Virus record (IMG/VR): IMGVR_UViG_3300042934_000981
Location: 1-61,829 of that record
Direction: 5' to 3' (one strand)
Length of the DNA: 61,829 bases
Source of the DNA: a virus
How positions within the stretch are numbered: position 1 is the stretch's first letter; each line of letters opens with the position of its first letter. The notes below the pieces were generated by a model. The model saw only the letters and a program-made list of their open reading frames with translations. It was not told the origin of the DNA and did no database searches. A program made the position numbers and the translations under genes. This document shows positions 48,675 through 56,930 of this stretch, one piece after another.

Positions 48675-49559
48675 TCAGTTGTCGAACCCGAACACGATGC
48701 GGATGTTCTCGTGCGGGATGTCGCCGTGCCCCTGCCAGCCCGGCTTGTCCTCGACGCCCTCGTGCTCGACCTTCCACGACGGCGGACGGTCGGCGGCGTA
48801 GCGCTTGAGCTCTTCGATCGCGGACTCGAGCTCACCCACCGAGCGCTCGAGCGAGGACTCCCAGATGTACTGGATGTAGTAGCTGGGATTCGCGATCCGC
48901 TCCTGGAACGCGGCCTCGCTGGCCTCCGTCCACGACGGCTTCGACCGCCAGTGCTCGAGGTATTTGGCCGTTTCGGGGTCGATCCCGGTCGGGCGCTCGC
49001 CCGCATCCCACTGCTCAGGCGTCAGCACCCAGATGCCATGGCCGCTGATGCCGCCCGACCAGCCATCGGGCTCGCCACCGTCGCGCTTGATCTGCTCGTA
49101 GACCTCGGCCGGGATCACACCGGTGCGGACCATGTGCGGCTTGAGCTTGCCCGCCTCCTGGAAGGCGATGAGCTCCTCGAGTGTGAACCAGGAGTGCGAG
49201 TGCATGTCGACCGACCAGCTGTCGACCTCGGCCAGCCATCCGAAGCTGGCGTCGGCCGGCACACCACGGGGCGCGTCGAGCGGCTGGATGCGGTTGCCGG
49301 TCGGAGCGCCGGCGAACCCACGCCCGTTGCGCACGTCGGCGAGCAGCGCGAACAGGTCGTAGTTCCGGTCGTCGAGCGGTGCCACCCGACCGCGCACCTT
49401 GAACGGGGCGTAGTCCGAGTCGGGGCGGTAGTAGGTGTTCACGAAGATGTCGTCTTCGATCGCGACCCAGCGCGGCGAGCCCGGCTCCCAGATGCCGGCG
49501 ATCTTCGAGCCGGGCTCCATCCAGTCGCCGTCGTACCGCGTCTGCTTGACCTCGACCAT
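48675..49559 (-). CDS. Conserved phage hypothetical protein, 294 aa
   Basis: Contains YDLFALLADVRNGRGFAG, a recurrent pattern in early proteins of actinophages, then an aromatic/acidic body with DMHSHSWFTLEELIAFQEAG. The C-terminal third is helical (VGELESAIEELKRYA). No function known. Confidence 0.7.
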   Translation of the reverse strand: MVEVKQTRYDGDWMEPGSKIAGIWEPGSPRWVAIEDDIFVNTYYRPDSDYAPFKVRGRVAPLDDRNYDLFALLADVRNGRGFAGAPTGNRIQPLDAPRGVPADASFGWLAEVDSWSVDMHSHSWFTLEELIAFQEAGKLKPHMVRTGVIPAEVYEQIKRDGGEPDGWSGGISGHGIWVLTPEQWDAGERPTGIDPETAKYLEHWRSKPSWTEASEAAFQERIANPSYYIQYIWESSLERSVGELESAIEELKRYAADRPPSWKVEHEGVEDKPGWQGHGDIPHENIRIVFGFDN

Positions 49560-49586
49560 CGAGTGAATGTCGCATCCGATAGGTCA

Positions 49587-49997
49587 TCACCTTCTTTCTT
49601 TTCGACGAGCGCGCTCGTCGAGTACGTGGCACAGCCGGCACTGTCGATAGCGCCGGGGCCTGAGGTTGGCAGGATCCGTCAGGTCGTGACCCCGCTTGCA
49701 CACCGTCTTGCGTGCGTTGATTGCTGGCGACGAGTAGCCTCGGCGCTTGTTCTCGGCGAGCGTGACGAGCTCGTTGTGATCCGGGTTCACGCAGCTGTGT
49801 ACTCGGCACAGATGGTCGAGCGTGAAGCCATCGGGGATCGGGCCAACGAGGATCGTCCAGGCGTAGCGGTGCGCCAGCCAGACGAACGATCCATCGTTGA
49901 ACCGACCGTAGCCGTCCCTGTTCTTGCCACGGGTCCACTCCCAGCAGATGCCGGTGGCGTCGACCTTGGGCCAGAACCGGTGTTCTGGGTTGCTCAT
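49587..49997 (-). CDS. HNH endonuclease
   Basis: 136 residues from ATG 49997. ICWEWTRGKNRDGYGRF, LAHRYAWTILVGPIPDGF, catalytic DHLCRVHSCVNPDHNELVT, followed by a zinc knuckle CKRGHDL...CRLCH. This is the standard phage HNH layout, either a homing endonuclease or a nicking enzyme. It sits alone between hypothetical genes, consistent with mobility. Confidence 0.8.
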   Translation of the reverse strand: MSNPEHRFWPKVDATGICWEWTRGKNRDGYGRFNDGSFVWLAHRYAWTILVGPIPDGFTLDHLCRVHSCVNPDHNELVTLAENKRRGYSSPAINARKTVCKRGHDLTDPANLRPRRYRQCRLCHVLDERARRKERR

Positions 49998-50032
49998 GGG
50001 CTGAGCATACACACGAGTACTAGCAGCCCATG

Positions 50033-50539
50033 TCAGCCCTCGAGTCCCACGAAGAGATCGGCGGGGTCGGCGGCGGCACGCAGCTGGGCGAAGTCGAAGC
50101 CCGCCACGCGCTTCGGTCCGAGGCCGTGGGTGATGTCGAAGACCTCGAGCTTCTCGGCGTGCAGGTCCACGACGTAGCCCCACTCGAGCCACGAATCCGT
50201 GGCTGTGAGTGCGGCGTCGGGCTTGTCGAGATCCCACACCGGCATCACGCCGGCGTCGAGGTACCCCTGCAGGTCACCCTGCAGATCGCGGAGTACGCCG
50301 TACCAGTCGCCGTCGCGACCGTCGATCGTCGGCAGCTTCTCGAGCTGCTCGGGCGTGGCTGCCGCGTTCTCGTCGACGAGCATGACCGCCTTGAACTTGG
50401 CGCGAGCATCCTCGAGGTCCGTGGTCCGTACGAACTCGACGACACGCACACCGAGGAAGCTCGGGTACGAGTCGTAGTGGTTGTACGCGGCGACCGTGCG
50501 CTGCTCGTCGCGCAATGCGACGAAGCCTCTGGTTCCCAT
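50033..50539 (-). CDS. Hypothetical protein, 168 aa
   Basis: MGTRGFVALRDEQRTVAAYN then HYDSYPSFLGVRVVEF: a pattern seen in many actinophage early proteins (first strand, then a DSYP turn), with a helical middle and LEWGYVVDLHAEKLEVFD. Role unknown. Preceded by CCGGAAAGGCAAG. Confidence 0.7.
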   Translation of the reverse strand: MGTRGFVALRDEQRTVAAYNHYDSYPSFLGVRVVEFVRTTDLEDARAKFKAVMLVDENAAATPEQLEKLPTIDGRDGDWYGVLRDLQGDLQGYLDAGVMPVWDLDKPDAALTATDSWLEWGYVVDLHAEKLEVFDITHGLGPKRVAGFDFAQLRAAADPADLFVGLEG

Positions 50540-50563
50540 GTCTTGCCTTTCCGGTTGAAGGGT

Positions 50564-50588
50564 GGGGGCGGGCCGGATGCCCGCCCCC
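50564..50588 (-). terminator. Hairpin after the lipoprotein gene
   Basis: A perfect 10-bp GC stem (GGGGGCGGGC at 50564-50573, complement 50579-50588) with a 5-base loop lies directly after the lipoprotein stop. Probably limits transcription into the next gene. Confidence 0.65.
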
Positions 50589-50594
50589 GGGTCA

Positions 50595-51155
50595 TCACTG
50601 GGGGATGGTCGTGAAGATGGCGTCGTTGTACTCGAAGCCGGGGGAGAGCGAGTAGGTCAGGTCGCTGGCGTCGGCCACCGACCATGCCTCTGCCCACGTG
50701 ATCGACTGCCCGGGCAGCACCGCCGTGGTCGGCGAGCCGCCGACGTTGTTCTCCATGTCGTAGACCTGCGACGCCTCCGAGCCGCCCGACGACAGCGTGC
50801 CGAACACGAGCGGGTCGTACGCCGCGTCGGTGCCGTTGGTCACCGTGATGTTGAACACGATCGACGTCGGGAAGTCGACGCCGGCGGCGTACTGCGACGG
50901 CGTGAACGGGACGGCTGCCGACACGCTCAGCCCCATCCCGTCCTCGTACTCGATGGTCTCGCCGAAGGCGAAGATCATGTCGTCGACGGGCACCGGCTCC
51001 TCGGCCGGCTCGGGCGCCTCGACGGGCGGTGCCGGCTTGGGGTCGGTCGTCGAGGTGGGGTCGGCCACCGGCTCGGCGCTGACGACCGAGCATCCGGTGA
51101 GGGCGAGTGCCGTCACGACGGCGAGCGCCACGAGGGCGCGGGAGATCTTCTGCAT
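50595..51155 (-). CDS. Phage-encoded lipoprotein
   Basis: 186 residues. Classic lipoprotein signal peptide: basic start MQKISR, hydrophobic core and lipobox LTGC with Cys22. A Pro/Glu-rich spacer (30-60) and a beta-sandwich domain (YEDGMGLSVSAAVPFTP, VFNITVTNGTDAAYDP) resembling DUF4352/Telomeric-type Ig-like domains follow. The mature protein would sit outside the cell anchored by lipid. Surface lipoproteins on phages commonly act in superinfection exclusion; here that is inference. Confidence 0.8.
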   Translation of the reverse strand: MQKISRALVALAVVTALALTGCSVVSAEPVADPTSTTDPKPAPPVEAPEPAEEPVPVDDMIFAFGETIEYEDGMGLSVSAAVPFTPSQYAAGVDFPTSIVFNITVTNGTDAAYDPLVFGTLSSGGSEASQVYDMENNVGGSPTTAVLPGQSITWAEAWSVADASDLTYSLSPGFEYNDAIFTTIPQ

Positions 51156-51172
51156 TGTTGCTCCTTGATCTG

Positions 51173-51586
51173 CTAGAGGTTGGGGTCGTGCTCGTCGACG
51201 TTGTGCATGGGGTCGACGCCGCTCTGCTCGCGCAACGTCACGCGCTGCATCGAGGTGAGCGGAGGGGTCGGGCCGTTGCGCTTGACACGCTCGGCTCGAA
51301 GGATGCGAAGCACCTCGTGAGACGTCTCGAGCTCACGTGCCATCGCACGGAAGAGCGGTGTCTCGGTGAGGCTGGGCGGTCCCGGCCGCAGCCGGGTCGG
51401 CACGACGAGCACCCCGGACCCATGCTCGGGCACAGGCGGGACGAAGTGCGGGTCGTCCGAGTAGACGATGGTCGGGACGGCTGCACCACGCAGCACCGTG
51501 TTCGTGGCGAGCGAGCGGAACGCGCTCGGCGAGTACTGCGCGATCCACGGCCACGGGTTCTCCGGCTTGAACTCAGCGTCGGGCAT
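51173..51586 (-). CDS. Hypothetical protein, 137 aa
   Basis: ATG 51586 (MPDAEFKPENPWPWI). Pro-rich first half with VPTIVYSDDPHFVPPVPEHG and a helical second half (ETSHEVLRILRAERVK). No family recognised. Confidence 0.6.
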   Translation of the reverse strand: MPDAEFKPENPWPWIAQYSPSAFRSLATNTVLRGAAVPTIVYSDDPHFVPPVPEHGSGVLVVPTRLRPGPPSLTETPLFRAMARELETSHEVLRILRAERVKRNGPTPPLTSMQRVTLREQSGVDPMHNVDEHDPNL

Positions 51587-51588
51587 GC

Positions 51589-52077
51589 TCACTCCTCGAT
51601 GACAGGCTGCGGGCCCTCGATCTTGCGGATGGCGGCACGGATCTCCGGCACGGTGACGCGCAGCTCGAACAGGTTGTACCTGTAGAGCATCTCGATCGGG
51701 TTCCACGCATCGGTCGGGATGTCTCCCCACGACAGGCCGCCGGTGATCCACCACGAGCGGCCACCGATGTCGATGGTCGAGACCTGACGCTGGTTCCTGA
51801 ACAGCCGCCGGATCGACTCGGCGGCCCAGGCGTGCAGCTGTGCCTGCGGGTAGATGTGATCCGGGTCGTCGTACAGGTAGTCCTCGTGCCACTCGAAGTC
51901 GTCGGCGTCGAGGTCGTTGCCGCGCATTCTCTCGATCGCGACCTCGGCCATCACCGTGACCCAGGTGTCGTACTGCTTGACCCGCTCCGCATCCACGGTC
52001 AAGCGAGAGAGCTCGCGCTGTGCGGCTGCGGTGAAGCGCGGGGCCGCCGCGATGGCGACCATCATGTCAGCGCCCAT
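51589..52077 (-). CDS. Hypothetical protein, 162 aa
   Basis: ATG 52077 overlaps the upstream stop. Helical N-terminus (AAAQRELSRLTVDAERVKQY), acidic ADDFEWHEDYLYDDPDH, aromatic SWWITGGLSWGDIP. Pattern WWITGGLSWGD recurs in actinophage early genes. Role unknown. Confidence 0.65.
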   Translation of the reverse strand: MGADMMVAIAAAPRFTAAAQRELSRLTVDAERVKQYDTWVTVMAEVAIERMRGNDLDADDFEWHEDYLYDDPDHIYPQAQLHAWAAESIRRLFRNQRQVSTIDIGGRSWWITGGLSWGDIPTDAWNPIEMLYRYNLFELRVTVPEIRAAIRKIEGPQPVIEE

Positions 52078-52376
52078 CAGAGATCCACCTTCCTTGTCTC
52101 GGCCACGACGACGCCGGCAACTTCGACCGGCTGGTAGCCCTCGTTCTGCACGCCTGTCCAGAAGTTCAGGTAGGCGTCGTCCGGCCCGACATCCCCGACG
52201 GGCGGGAAGCCGAGTCGAACGATGAGGGACTGTAGGGGTTCGAGCACGTGCTCGATGGTCTCGCTGTCCCACTGAGGGCCGCTCGCGCCGGCGGCGGTAA
52301 GCGCATCGATCACTGCCTCGACGGTGTCATCGGGCACGGCGTGCAAGGCTTCACTCACTCGGATCCGATCGCCCAT
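52077..52376 (-). CDS. Hypothetical protein, 99 aa
   Basis: ATG 52376 (MGDRIRVSEALHAVP). Helix-rich with VEAVIDALTAAGASGPQ and a C-terminal beta strand pair. Overlaps the next gene. No family recognised. Confidence 0.6.
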   Translation of the reverse strand: MGDRIRVSEALHAVPDDTVEAVIDALTAAGASGPQWDSETIEHVLEPLQSLIVRLGFPPVGDVGPDDAYLNFWTGVQNEGYQPVEVAGVVVAETRKVDL

Positions 52377-52377
52377 C

Positions 52378-52800
52378 TCAGATCTCCCTCTCGTCGGGAT
52401 CCTGCAGGTCGAAGTGTGCGGCATCGAGCCGCTCACGGTCCATCTCCTCGTGCGCCAGCGAGATCTCGGCGTCCTCCTCGATGAGCGTGCGGTCGACGAA
52501 CTCCTGCGCCCGCTTGGTGTAGATCGACTGGTCGAAGTCGATGTCCGTCACCTCCTTGGGCAGATGGATCACCCACTCGATGTCCGCGCCGTCGCTGTTG
52601 GTGATCTCCTGCGAGAGCCAGACGTGCTGCCCGCTCGTCCTGATCGAGGGCTCGAAGTCCTGGTCCTCATTCGCGATGAGACCGCGCACCGCCTTGAGCG
52701 CGGCCGCCGCCTGCTCTTCGGTGTGGGTGTGGTAGCGGATGGAGAGTGAGCCCTCGTTCCCGAGCTCGACCGCCTGCCCGTTGATGTGGATGATGCTCAT
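52378..52800 (-). CDS. Hypothetical protein, 140 aa
   Basis: MSIIHINGQAVELGNEGSLS, then HTHTEEQAAAALKAVRGL and a long acidic C-terminal region (IEEDAEISLAHEEMDRERLD). No family recognised. Confidence 0.6.
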   Translation of the reverse strand: MSIIHINGQAVELGNEGSLSIRYHTHTEEQAAAALKAVRGLIANEDQDFEPSIRTSGQHVWLSQEITNSDGADIEWVIHLPKEVTDIDFDQSIYTKRAQEFVDRTLIEEDAEISLAHEEMDRERLDAAHFDLQDPDEREI

Positions 52801-53330
52801 TGCGGGGTGATCCCTTCGATGAATGCGCGGAGGATGTCCGCGACTTCCTGTCCTGCTGCGATCTCGGCGTCATTGCTGTCGCCGTCGGCCGTGCGCTCGA
52901 GGTGCTCGAGCGCCTTGGTGCCACGGTCGATGAGCAGCGCGTAGTCCAGTGGGACCATCGCGCTGGTCTGTGACTTCGCCCGATCGATCTCCCCGGCACG
53001 GTAGACCAGCGTCTCGGCGCCGGGCCCGTCGTCGTCCCAGGTCTGCGACCACGTGACCTCGAGCTCGGGGTGCTTGCTCGTGAGCTCCACGATCCACTCA
53101 CCGATCTCGTCGGCGCGCCACGTGGTCTGGCCCTCCATCTGAGCCGAGTCCTTGCGCTTGGCCACGACCTCCTCGGGCGTGAGCCCGGTCGGGTTGACCC
53201 ACGCCACATCCCAGCCATTGCTGCCTTCGCCGCCGTTCGGGTTCTCGTAGAGGTCGAAGTCGCGCAGGGTCTTGCGCTTGATGCCGGCCGCCTTGATCCC
53301 GTAGATCGTGACGACGTTCCACGTGCTCAT
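52797..53330 (-). CDS. Hypothetical protein, 177 aa
   Basis: MSTWNVVTIYGIKAAGIKRK start (strand plus helix), with GWDVAWVNPTGLTPEEVVAK and WTWSQTWDDDGPG-like aromatic/acidic parts (VTWSQTWDDDGPGAE). Overlaps the clamp-like gene by four bases. No family recognised. Confidence 0.6.
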   Translation of the reverse strand: MSTWNVVTIYGIKAAGIKRKTLRDFDLYENPNGGEGSNGWDVAWVNPTGLTPEEVVAKRKDSAQMEGQTTWRADEIGEWIVELTSKHPELEVTWSQTWDDDGPGAETLVYRAGEIDRAKSQTSAMVPLDYALLIDRGTKALEHLERTADGDSNDAEIAAGQEVADILRAFIEGITPQ

Positions 53331-53935
53331 CGCTGGGCCACCAGGTAGTTCGGCTGCAGCAGGATCGAGAGCGGTCCACGCGTGATCCGCACCGGCCCCG
53401 GCTTCGACTTGTACCCCTCGCTCGTCTCGAACGTGATCGGCTCCTTCTTCGCGTCGCCCGAGCCGAACCCGGTCACTCCGGTGAGCACGCGCTTGAGCAG
53501 CACCGGGTTGAGTGCGACGGGGACGGCGTCGCTCGCCGGCTTGAAGTCGTTGAGCAGTCGCATCACGGGCGGCACGTTGCCCGTGATGCGACTGGTGACG
53601 GACGAGCCGTACACCGTGCCCTGCGAGTCGATGAGCTCGGCCGTCACAACGTCCTGCCCCATCGTGTAGCGCACGTGCCGGTCGTATTCGGGCTTCTGCT
53701 TGCCGACCCACGTGAGCAGCTCGCGGGGGATGATGACCTGCTCGTCGCCGTCGTGCTCGGCATCGGCCACGTGGTAGGCCACCACGCAGTAGCGATCCGT
53801 CGCGAAGAGCGTGTTGGCCTCTGCGTCCCACGATGCCGTGAGCAGGATCGGCGTCACCTTGTCGTCGCTCGTGCCGGTGACGACGACCTTGGCCGAGGCG
53901 ATGGCGTCGGCGATGCGCATGGTGAGCGTGGTCAT
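53327..53935 (-). CDS. Putative DNA sliding clamp-like protein
   Basis: 202 residues from the second ATG (53935). Beta-clamp-like features: MRIADAIASAKVVVTGTSDD, TLFATDRYCVVAYHV (the TDRYR-like clamp motif), and a C-terminal strand with GPLSILLQPNYL, similar to the MPxR end of clamps. It is about half the length of a bacterial clamp subunit, so it may form a larger ring or only bind host partners. Detection by eye; fold uncertain. Confidence 0.5.
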   Translation of the reverse strand: MTTLTMRIADAIASAKVVVTGTSDDKVTPILLTASWDAEANTLFATDRYCVVAYHVADAEHDGDEQVIIPRELLTWVGKQKPEYDRHVRYTMGQDVVTAELIDSQGTVYGSSVTSRITGNVPPVMRLLNDFKPASDAVPVALNPVLLKRVLTGVTGFGSGDAKKEPITFETSEGYKSKPGPVRITRGPLSILLQPNYLVAQR

Positions 53936-54330
53936 CACACCACCTCCACGTAGCCGGGCGTCACGCGCCAGTCGTTCGCCAGCCCGTAGGTCTTCGAGTT
54001 GACCCTGACCACGATGGTCTCGGTGCCGGCGATGCCGCTGCGGCGGGTGCGCTCGTTGTCCACGATGCGCACCTTCGCGCCGACGGGGATGTCCAGCTTC
54101 GGCGTGCGATCGGCCTGCGCGTTCACCGCCGCGCTCAGCGCGTCGAGATCCTGCCCGATCTTGGTGACGATGGCACCCTGGCTGAGCAGGTAGTCCTTCC
54201 CGTCCGCGAGGTTGCGGATCAGGGTCTTCGTCTGCCGGTGCTTCACGACGACGAACTCCTTGCCGTTGTACGTGAACTTGTCGCCGGCACGCAGGCGCAT
54301 GAGCGCCTGCGTCGGTGTGGTGGTGGTCAT
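53935..54330 (-). CDS. Beta-rich protein with KOW-like segments, 131 aa
   Basis: ATG 54330 (MTTTTPTQALMRLRAGDKF). Two short barrels look likely: FTYNGKEFVVVKHRQTKTLI and DIPVGAKVRIVDNERTRRSG. RNA- or protein-binding is possible. Overlaps neighbours by four bases. Confidence 0.6.
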   Translation of the reverse strand: MTTTTPTQALMRLRAGDKFTYNGKEFVVVKHRQTKTLIRNLADGKDYLLSQGAIVTKIGQDLDALSAAVNAQADRTPKLDIPVGAKVRIVDNERTRRSGIAGTETIVVRVNSKTYGLANDWRVTPGYVEVV

Positions 54331-55220
54331 GACTGCTCCTTGGGTGCGGTGCCGACGAGCTCGCGCACGTCGTTCGGGGTGGTGATGAGCGTGGCGCCCA
54401 TCTCTCGGATGAGTCGGTGGCATCCGGCGGATGCGGCCGACGTGAGCGGACCGGGGATCGCCCCGACCTTGCGGTTGAGGGCGAGCGCGTGGCCCGCCTC
54501 GTTGAGAGAGCCGGACCGCCAGCCTGCCTCGACCACGAGCGATGCCATCGAGCTCGCCGCGATCAGGCGGTTGCGCTGCAGGAAGCGCCACTTGGTCGGA
54601 GCCGAGCCCGGCGGGAGCTCGCTCACGATGGCGCCGGTCTCACCGATCCGGCGGATCAGGTCGTTGTGCCCGGCGGGGTACGGGCGGTCGACGCCGCCGG
54701 CGAGGAAGGCGATGGTCCTGCCGCCGGCCATCATCGTCGCGCGGTGAGCAGCGCCGTCGATCCCGTACGCCGCACCACTCACGATGACGTGGTCCCGGCT
54801 CAGATCCGAGGCGAACTCCATCGCCTCGTGCTCGCCGTACGACGTCGCCGCTCGGGCGCCGACGATGGCGAGGCGAGGCCGAGGATCGACGAGCACGTCG
54901 AGGTTGCCTCGCACGTAGAGCACGACCGGCGCGCTCTCGCCGAGCTCGTGCAGGCCCTCGATCCAGTACGGGTTGACGGGCACGATGCCGCGCGCCGTGC
55001 AGTCGGCCTCGATCTCGTCGGCCAGATCGTCACGCCAGCGCGGCTTGACCCGAGCCATGAGCTTCGTCCACTCATCGCTCGGGATGGCGACGTCATCGCG
55101 CACGATCATGTTCACGAGCTCGATGGGCGTGACCAGGCCGAGGAACTTGCCGATCGTGGTGTCGCCCGGCTCGGCCAGGTACGAGAGCACCATGCGTGCC
55201 CTCAAATCTTCGTTGTCCAT
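54327..55220 (-). CDS. dprA: DprA-like DNA processing protein
   Basis: 297 residues from ATG 55220, preceded by GAGGAGGACGAG. Rossmann-type DprA motifs are intact: LAIVGARAATSYGEHEA, VSGAAYGIDGAAH, AFLAGGVDRPYPAGHNDLI, ELPPGSAPTKWRFLQRNRLI and AGWRSGSLNEAGHAL. Bacterial DprA loads RecA on incoming single strands; in a phage it may protect injected DNA or aid recombination. It is somewhat shorter than host DprA, lacking a C-terminal winged helix. Confidence 0.85.
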   Translation of the reverse strand: MDNEDLRARMVLSYLAEPGDTTIGKFLGLVTPIELVNMIVRDDVAIPSDEWTKLMARVKPRWRDDLADEIEADCTARGIVPVNPYWIEGLHELGESAPVVLYVRGNLDVLVDPRPRLAIVGARAATSYGEHEAMEFASDLSRDHVIVSGAAYGIDGAAHRATMMAGGRTIAFLAGGVDRPYPAGHNDLIRRIGETGAIVSELPPGSAPTKWRFLQRNRLIAASSMASLVVEAGWRSGSLNEAGHALALNRKVGAIPGPLTSAASAGCHRLIREMGATLITTPNDVRELVGTAPKEQS

Positions 55221-55230
55221 CTCGTCCTCC

Positions 55231-55488
55231 TCAGGACTTGGTGTGCTTGCGGACGCGGGCACGCCAGAGTGTGCGCGCCTCGTCGACGGTGCGGAAGTTC
55301 CACTCGTGCGACTCGATCACGTTCCACGACGACGTGATCTTGTGCGTGACGACCCAGTGGAGCGGGCCGGGGATGGGCCGGTAGGCCAGCACCACGCTGT
55401 GATGCCGGCCCCCGTGCACGTTGGCGTACTGCTCGCGTGCGCCCTGCTTGAGTGCGTCGACGGTGAGCAGCCCGTCGCGGTTGCGCAT
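55231..55488 (-). CDS. Hypothetical protein, 85 aa
   Basis: MRNRDGLLTVDALKQGAREQ, then a beta sheet with HHSVVLAYRPIPGPLHWVVT and a basic tail (ARTLWRARVRKHTKS). ATG 55488 overlaps the DUF4192 stop. No family recognised. Confidence 0.6.
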   Translation of the reverse strand: MRNRDGLLTVDALKQGAREQYANVHGGRHHSVVLAYRPIPGPLHWVVTHKITSSWNVIESHEWNFRTVDEARTLWRARVRKHTKS

Positions 55489-56537
55489 CACGACCCGGAC
55501 TCGAACGCCCAGTCGGGCAGGTGACCCGAGTTCACGAACGAGCGCACGATCTCGCTGAGCCCATGCTCGGGCTCGGCGGCGAGTGCGAGGTCGGCGTAGT
55601 GCTCGGCGTGCGTCGATCGACCGAGCGCCCAGCTGAGCCAGGCGCACACTGCCAGCGTGCCGGCCTGGTCGGGCACCGCAGCGCTGACCCAGCGATTGAG
55701 TTCGAGCGCCCGCTCGAGGCGCTTGAGATCCGGTCGCGGGCCTGCACCCCACATGACCATCGCGAGGTCCACCGGGTACTCGGTGCCCTCCTCCCACGCC
55801 GTCTGCGCGTCGATGCCCCGCTCTCCCAGCTGCTCTCCCCCGACGGTGGTGAGCAGGATCACGTCGCGCAACGCGGGCCGCTCGTTCAGCCGGGCGAGGA
55901 TCGCGAAGGCCACGGCCTGCGCCTCGCTCGGATCCGTCATGAGCAGGTTCTCGTACCAGCCGATGGGCGTCTCGTTCGCGACGAGGCTGGCGGCGAGCAG
56001 GATGTCGGCCGGGATCTGCTCGAACGCGCGGCTCGCGATCTCGATCGTGTCCTCGGGCACCGCCGGGAGGGCGAGTCCGTCGAGGATCGAGTCCGCCACC
56101 GGCGTGCCCGCCGGCAGCAGCGAGGGGTCGAGCTCGTCGAGCGGGTGGATGGGCATGTCCTCGGCGAACGTCGAGCCCCACCCATCGCTCGCCACGAACA
56201 GCGAGTCCTTGGCCTCGATGCCCGCTCGGTGCATCGAGGCGACGATCTCCTCAAGCACGGGCAACGTGGCGTCGTGCGTGCGGGAGGTGTAGGCGATGGC
56301 CACCATGCTCTCCACGCCGGGCACTCGGGCGACGAGCCCGGTCATCGTCGACGAGACGGATGCCGGGCTCGCGGCGGCGGGCTCGAAGTCGAACCGCATC
56401 GCGCCGATGCTGCGGTTGTCGGCGAAGGCGACGAGCACGACGGAGTCCTTGGGGTGGTACCCAAGCAGGCCCGGGATCACGCCCAGGAAACCCGCGGTGC
56501 TGCCTGCCTTGACGACGGTCTTGTTGTTCTCGCTCAT
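55488..56537 (-). CDS. DUF4192 domain protein
   Basis: 349 residues from ATG 56537. GFLGVIPGLLGYHPKDSVVL followed by AMRFDFEP matches the start of DUF4192, a family common in actinobacteria. A central alpha/beta region and a C-terminal TPR-like helical part (AVCAWLSWALGRSTHAEHYA) also fit. Biochemical function is unknown. Presence in a phage genome suggests capture from a host. Confidence 0.75.
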   Translation of the reverse strand: MSENNKTVVKAGSTAGFLGVIPGLLGYHPKDSVVLVAFADNRSIGAMRFDFEPAAASPASVSSTMTGLVARVPGVESMVAIAYTSRTHDATLPVLEEIVASMHRAGIEAKDSLFVASDGWGSTFAEDMPIHPLDELDPSLLPAGTPVADSILDGLALPAVPEDTIEIASRAFEQIPADILLAASLVANETPIGWYENLLMTDPSEAQAVAFAILARLNERPALRDVILLTTVGGEQLGERGIDAQTAWEEGTEYPVDLAMVMWGAGPRPDLKRLERALELNRWVSAAVPDQAGTLAVCAWLSWALGRSTHAEHYADLALAAEPEHGLSEIVRSFVNSGHLPDWAFESGS

Positions 56538-56785
56538 GCGAAGATGTCCTCTCCTGCGGCCGGCACGCGCCATGACGTGTCGCCGGTCTCGTTGACGGTG
56601 ACGATCCAGCGGGCGCTGTCGTCGGGATCTCCGGGCTCGCCCACGTACATCACCGGGGTGGTGTCGGGGTGCGCCTCGGCGAAGGCGCGCAGCTCGATCG
56701 AGCCGTCGTCCTCGGTGGTGAACTGCACGAAGGCAGCGTGGGCTTCGGTGTCGGGCACGATGATGCCCGTGTAGCGCATGTCCAT
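56534..56785 (-). CDS. Hypothetical protein, 83 aa
   Basis: Preceded by GGAAGGAGCGCAG. Beta-rich and acidic (GIIVPDTEAHAAFVQFTTED). A second ATG at 56779 is an alternative start. No family recognised. Confidence 0.6.
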   Translation of the reverse strand: MDMRYTGIIVPDTEAHAAFVQFTTEDDGSIELRAFAEAHPDTTPVMYVGEPGDPDDSARWIVTVNETGDTSWRVPAAGEDIFA

Positions 56786-56810
56786 CAGGCTGCGCTCCTT
56801 CCTGTCGCGC

Positions 56811-56930
56811 TCAGAGCGCGACGTTCGTTGACTTGCAGGTGGTCGTTGCCCGCCCTGCGGTGTGCACGTACACCGGGAGATCCTCCGCAGGGTCGGGTGG
56901 TCTGGTGGCCGGCACGCACGGGCGAGTCAC
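56811..56930 (-). CDS. Small protein, 39 aa
   Basis: GTG 56930 overlaps the previous stop (GTGA). VTRPCVPATRPPDPAEDLPV then TAGRATTTCKSTNVAL. Supported by the overlap rule only. Confidence 0.45.
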   Translation of the reverse strand: MTRPCVPATRPPDPAEDLPVYVHTAGRATTTCKSTNVAL

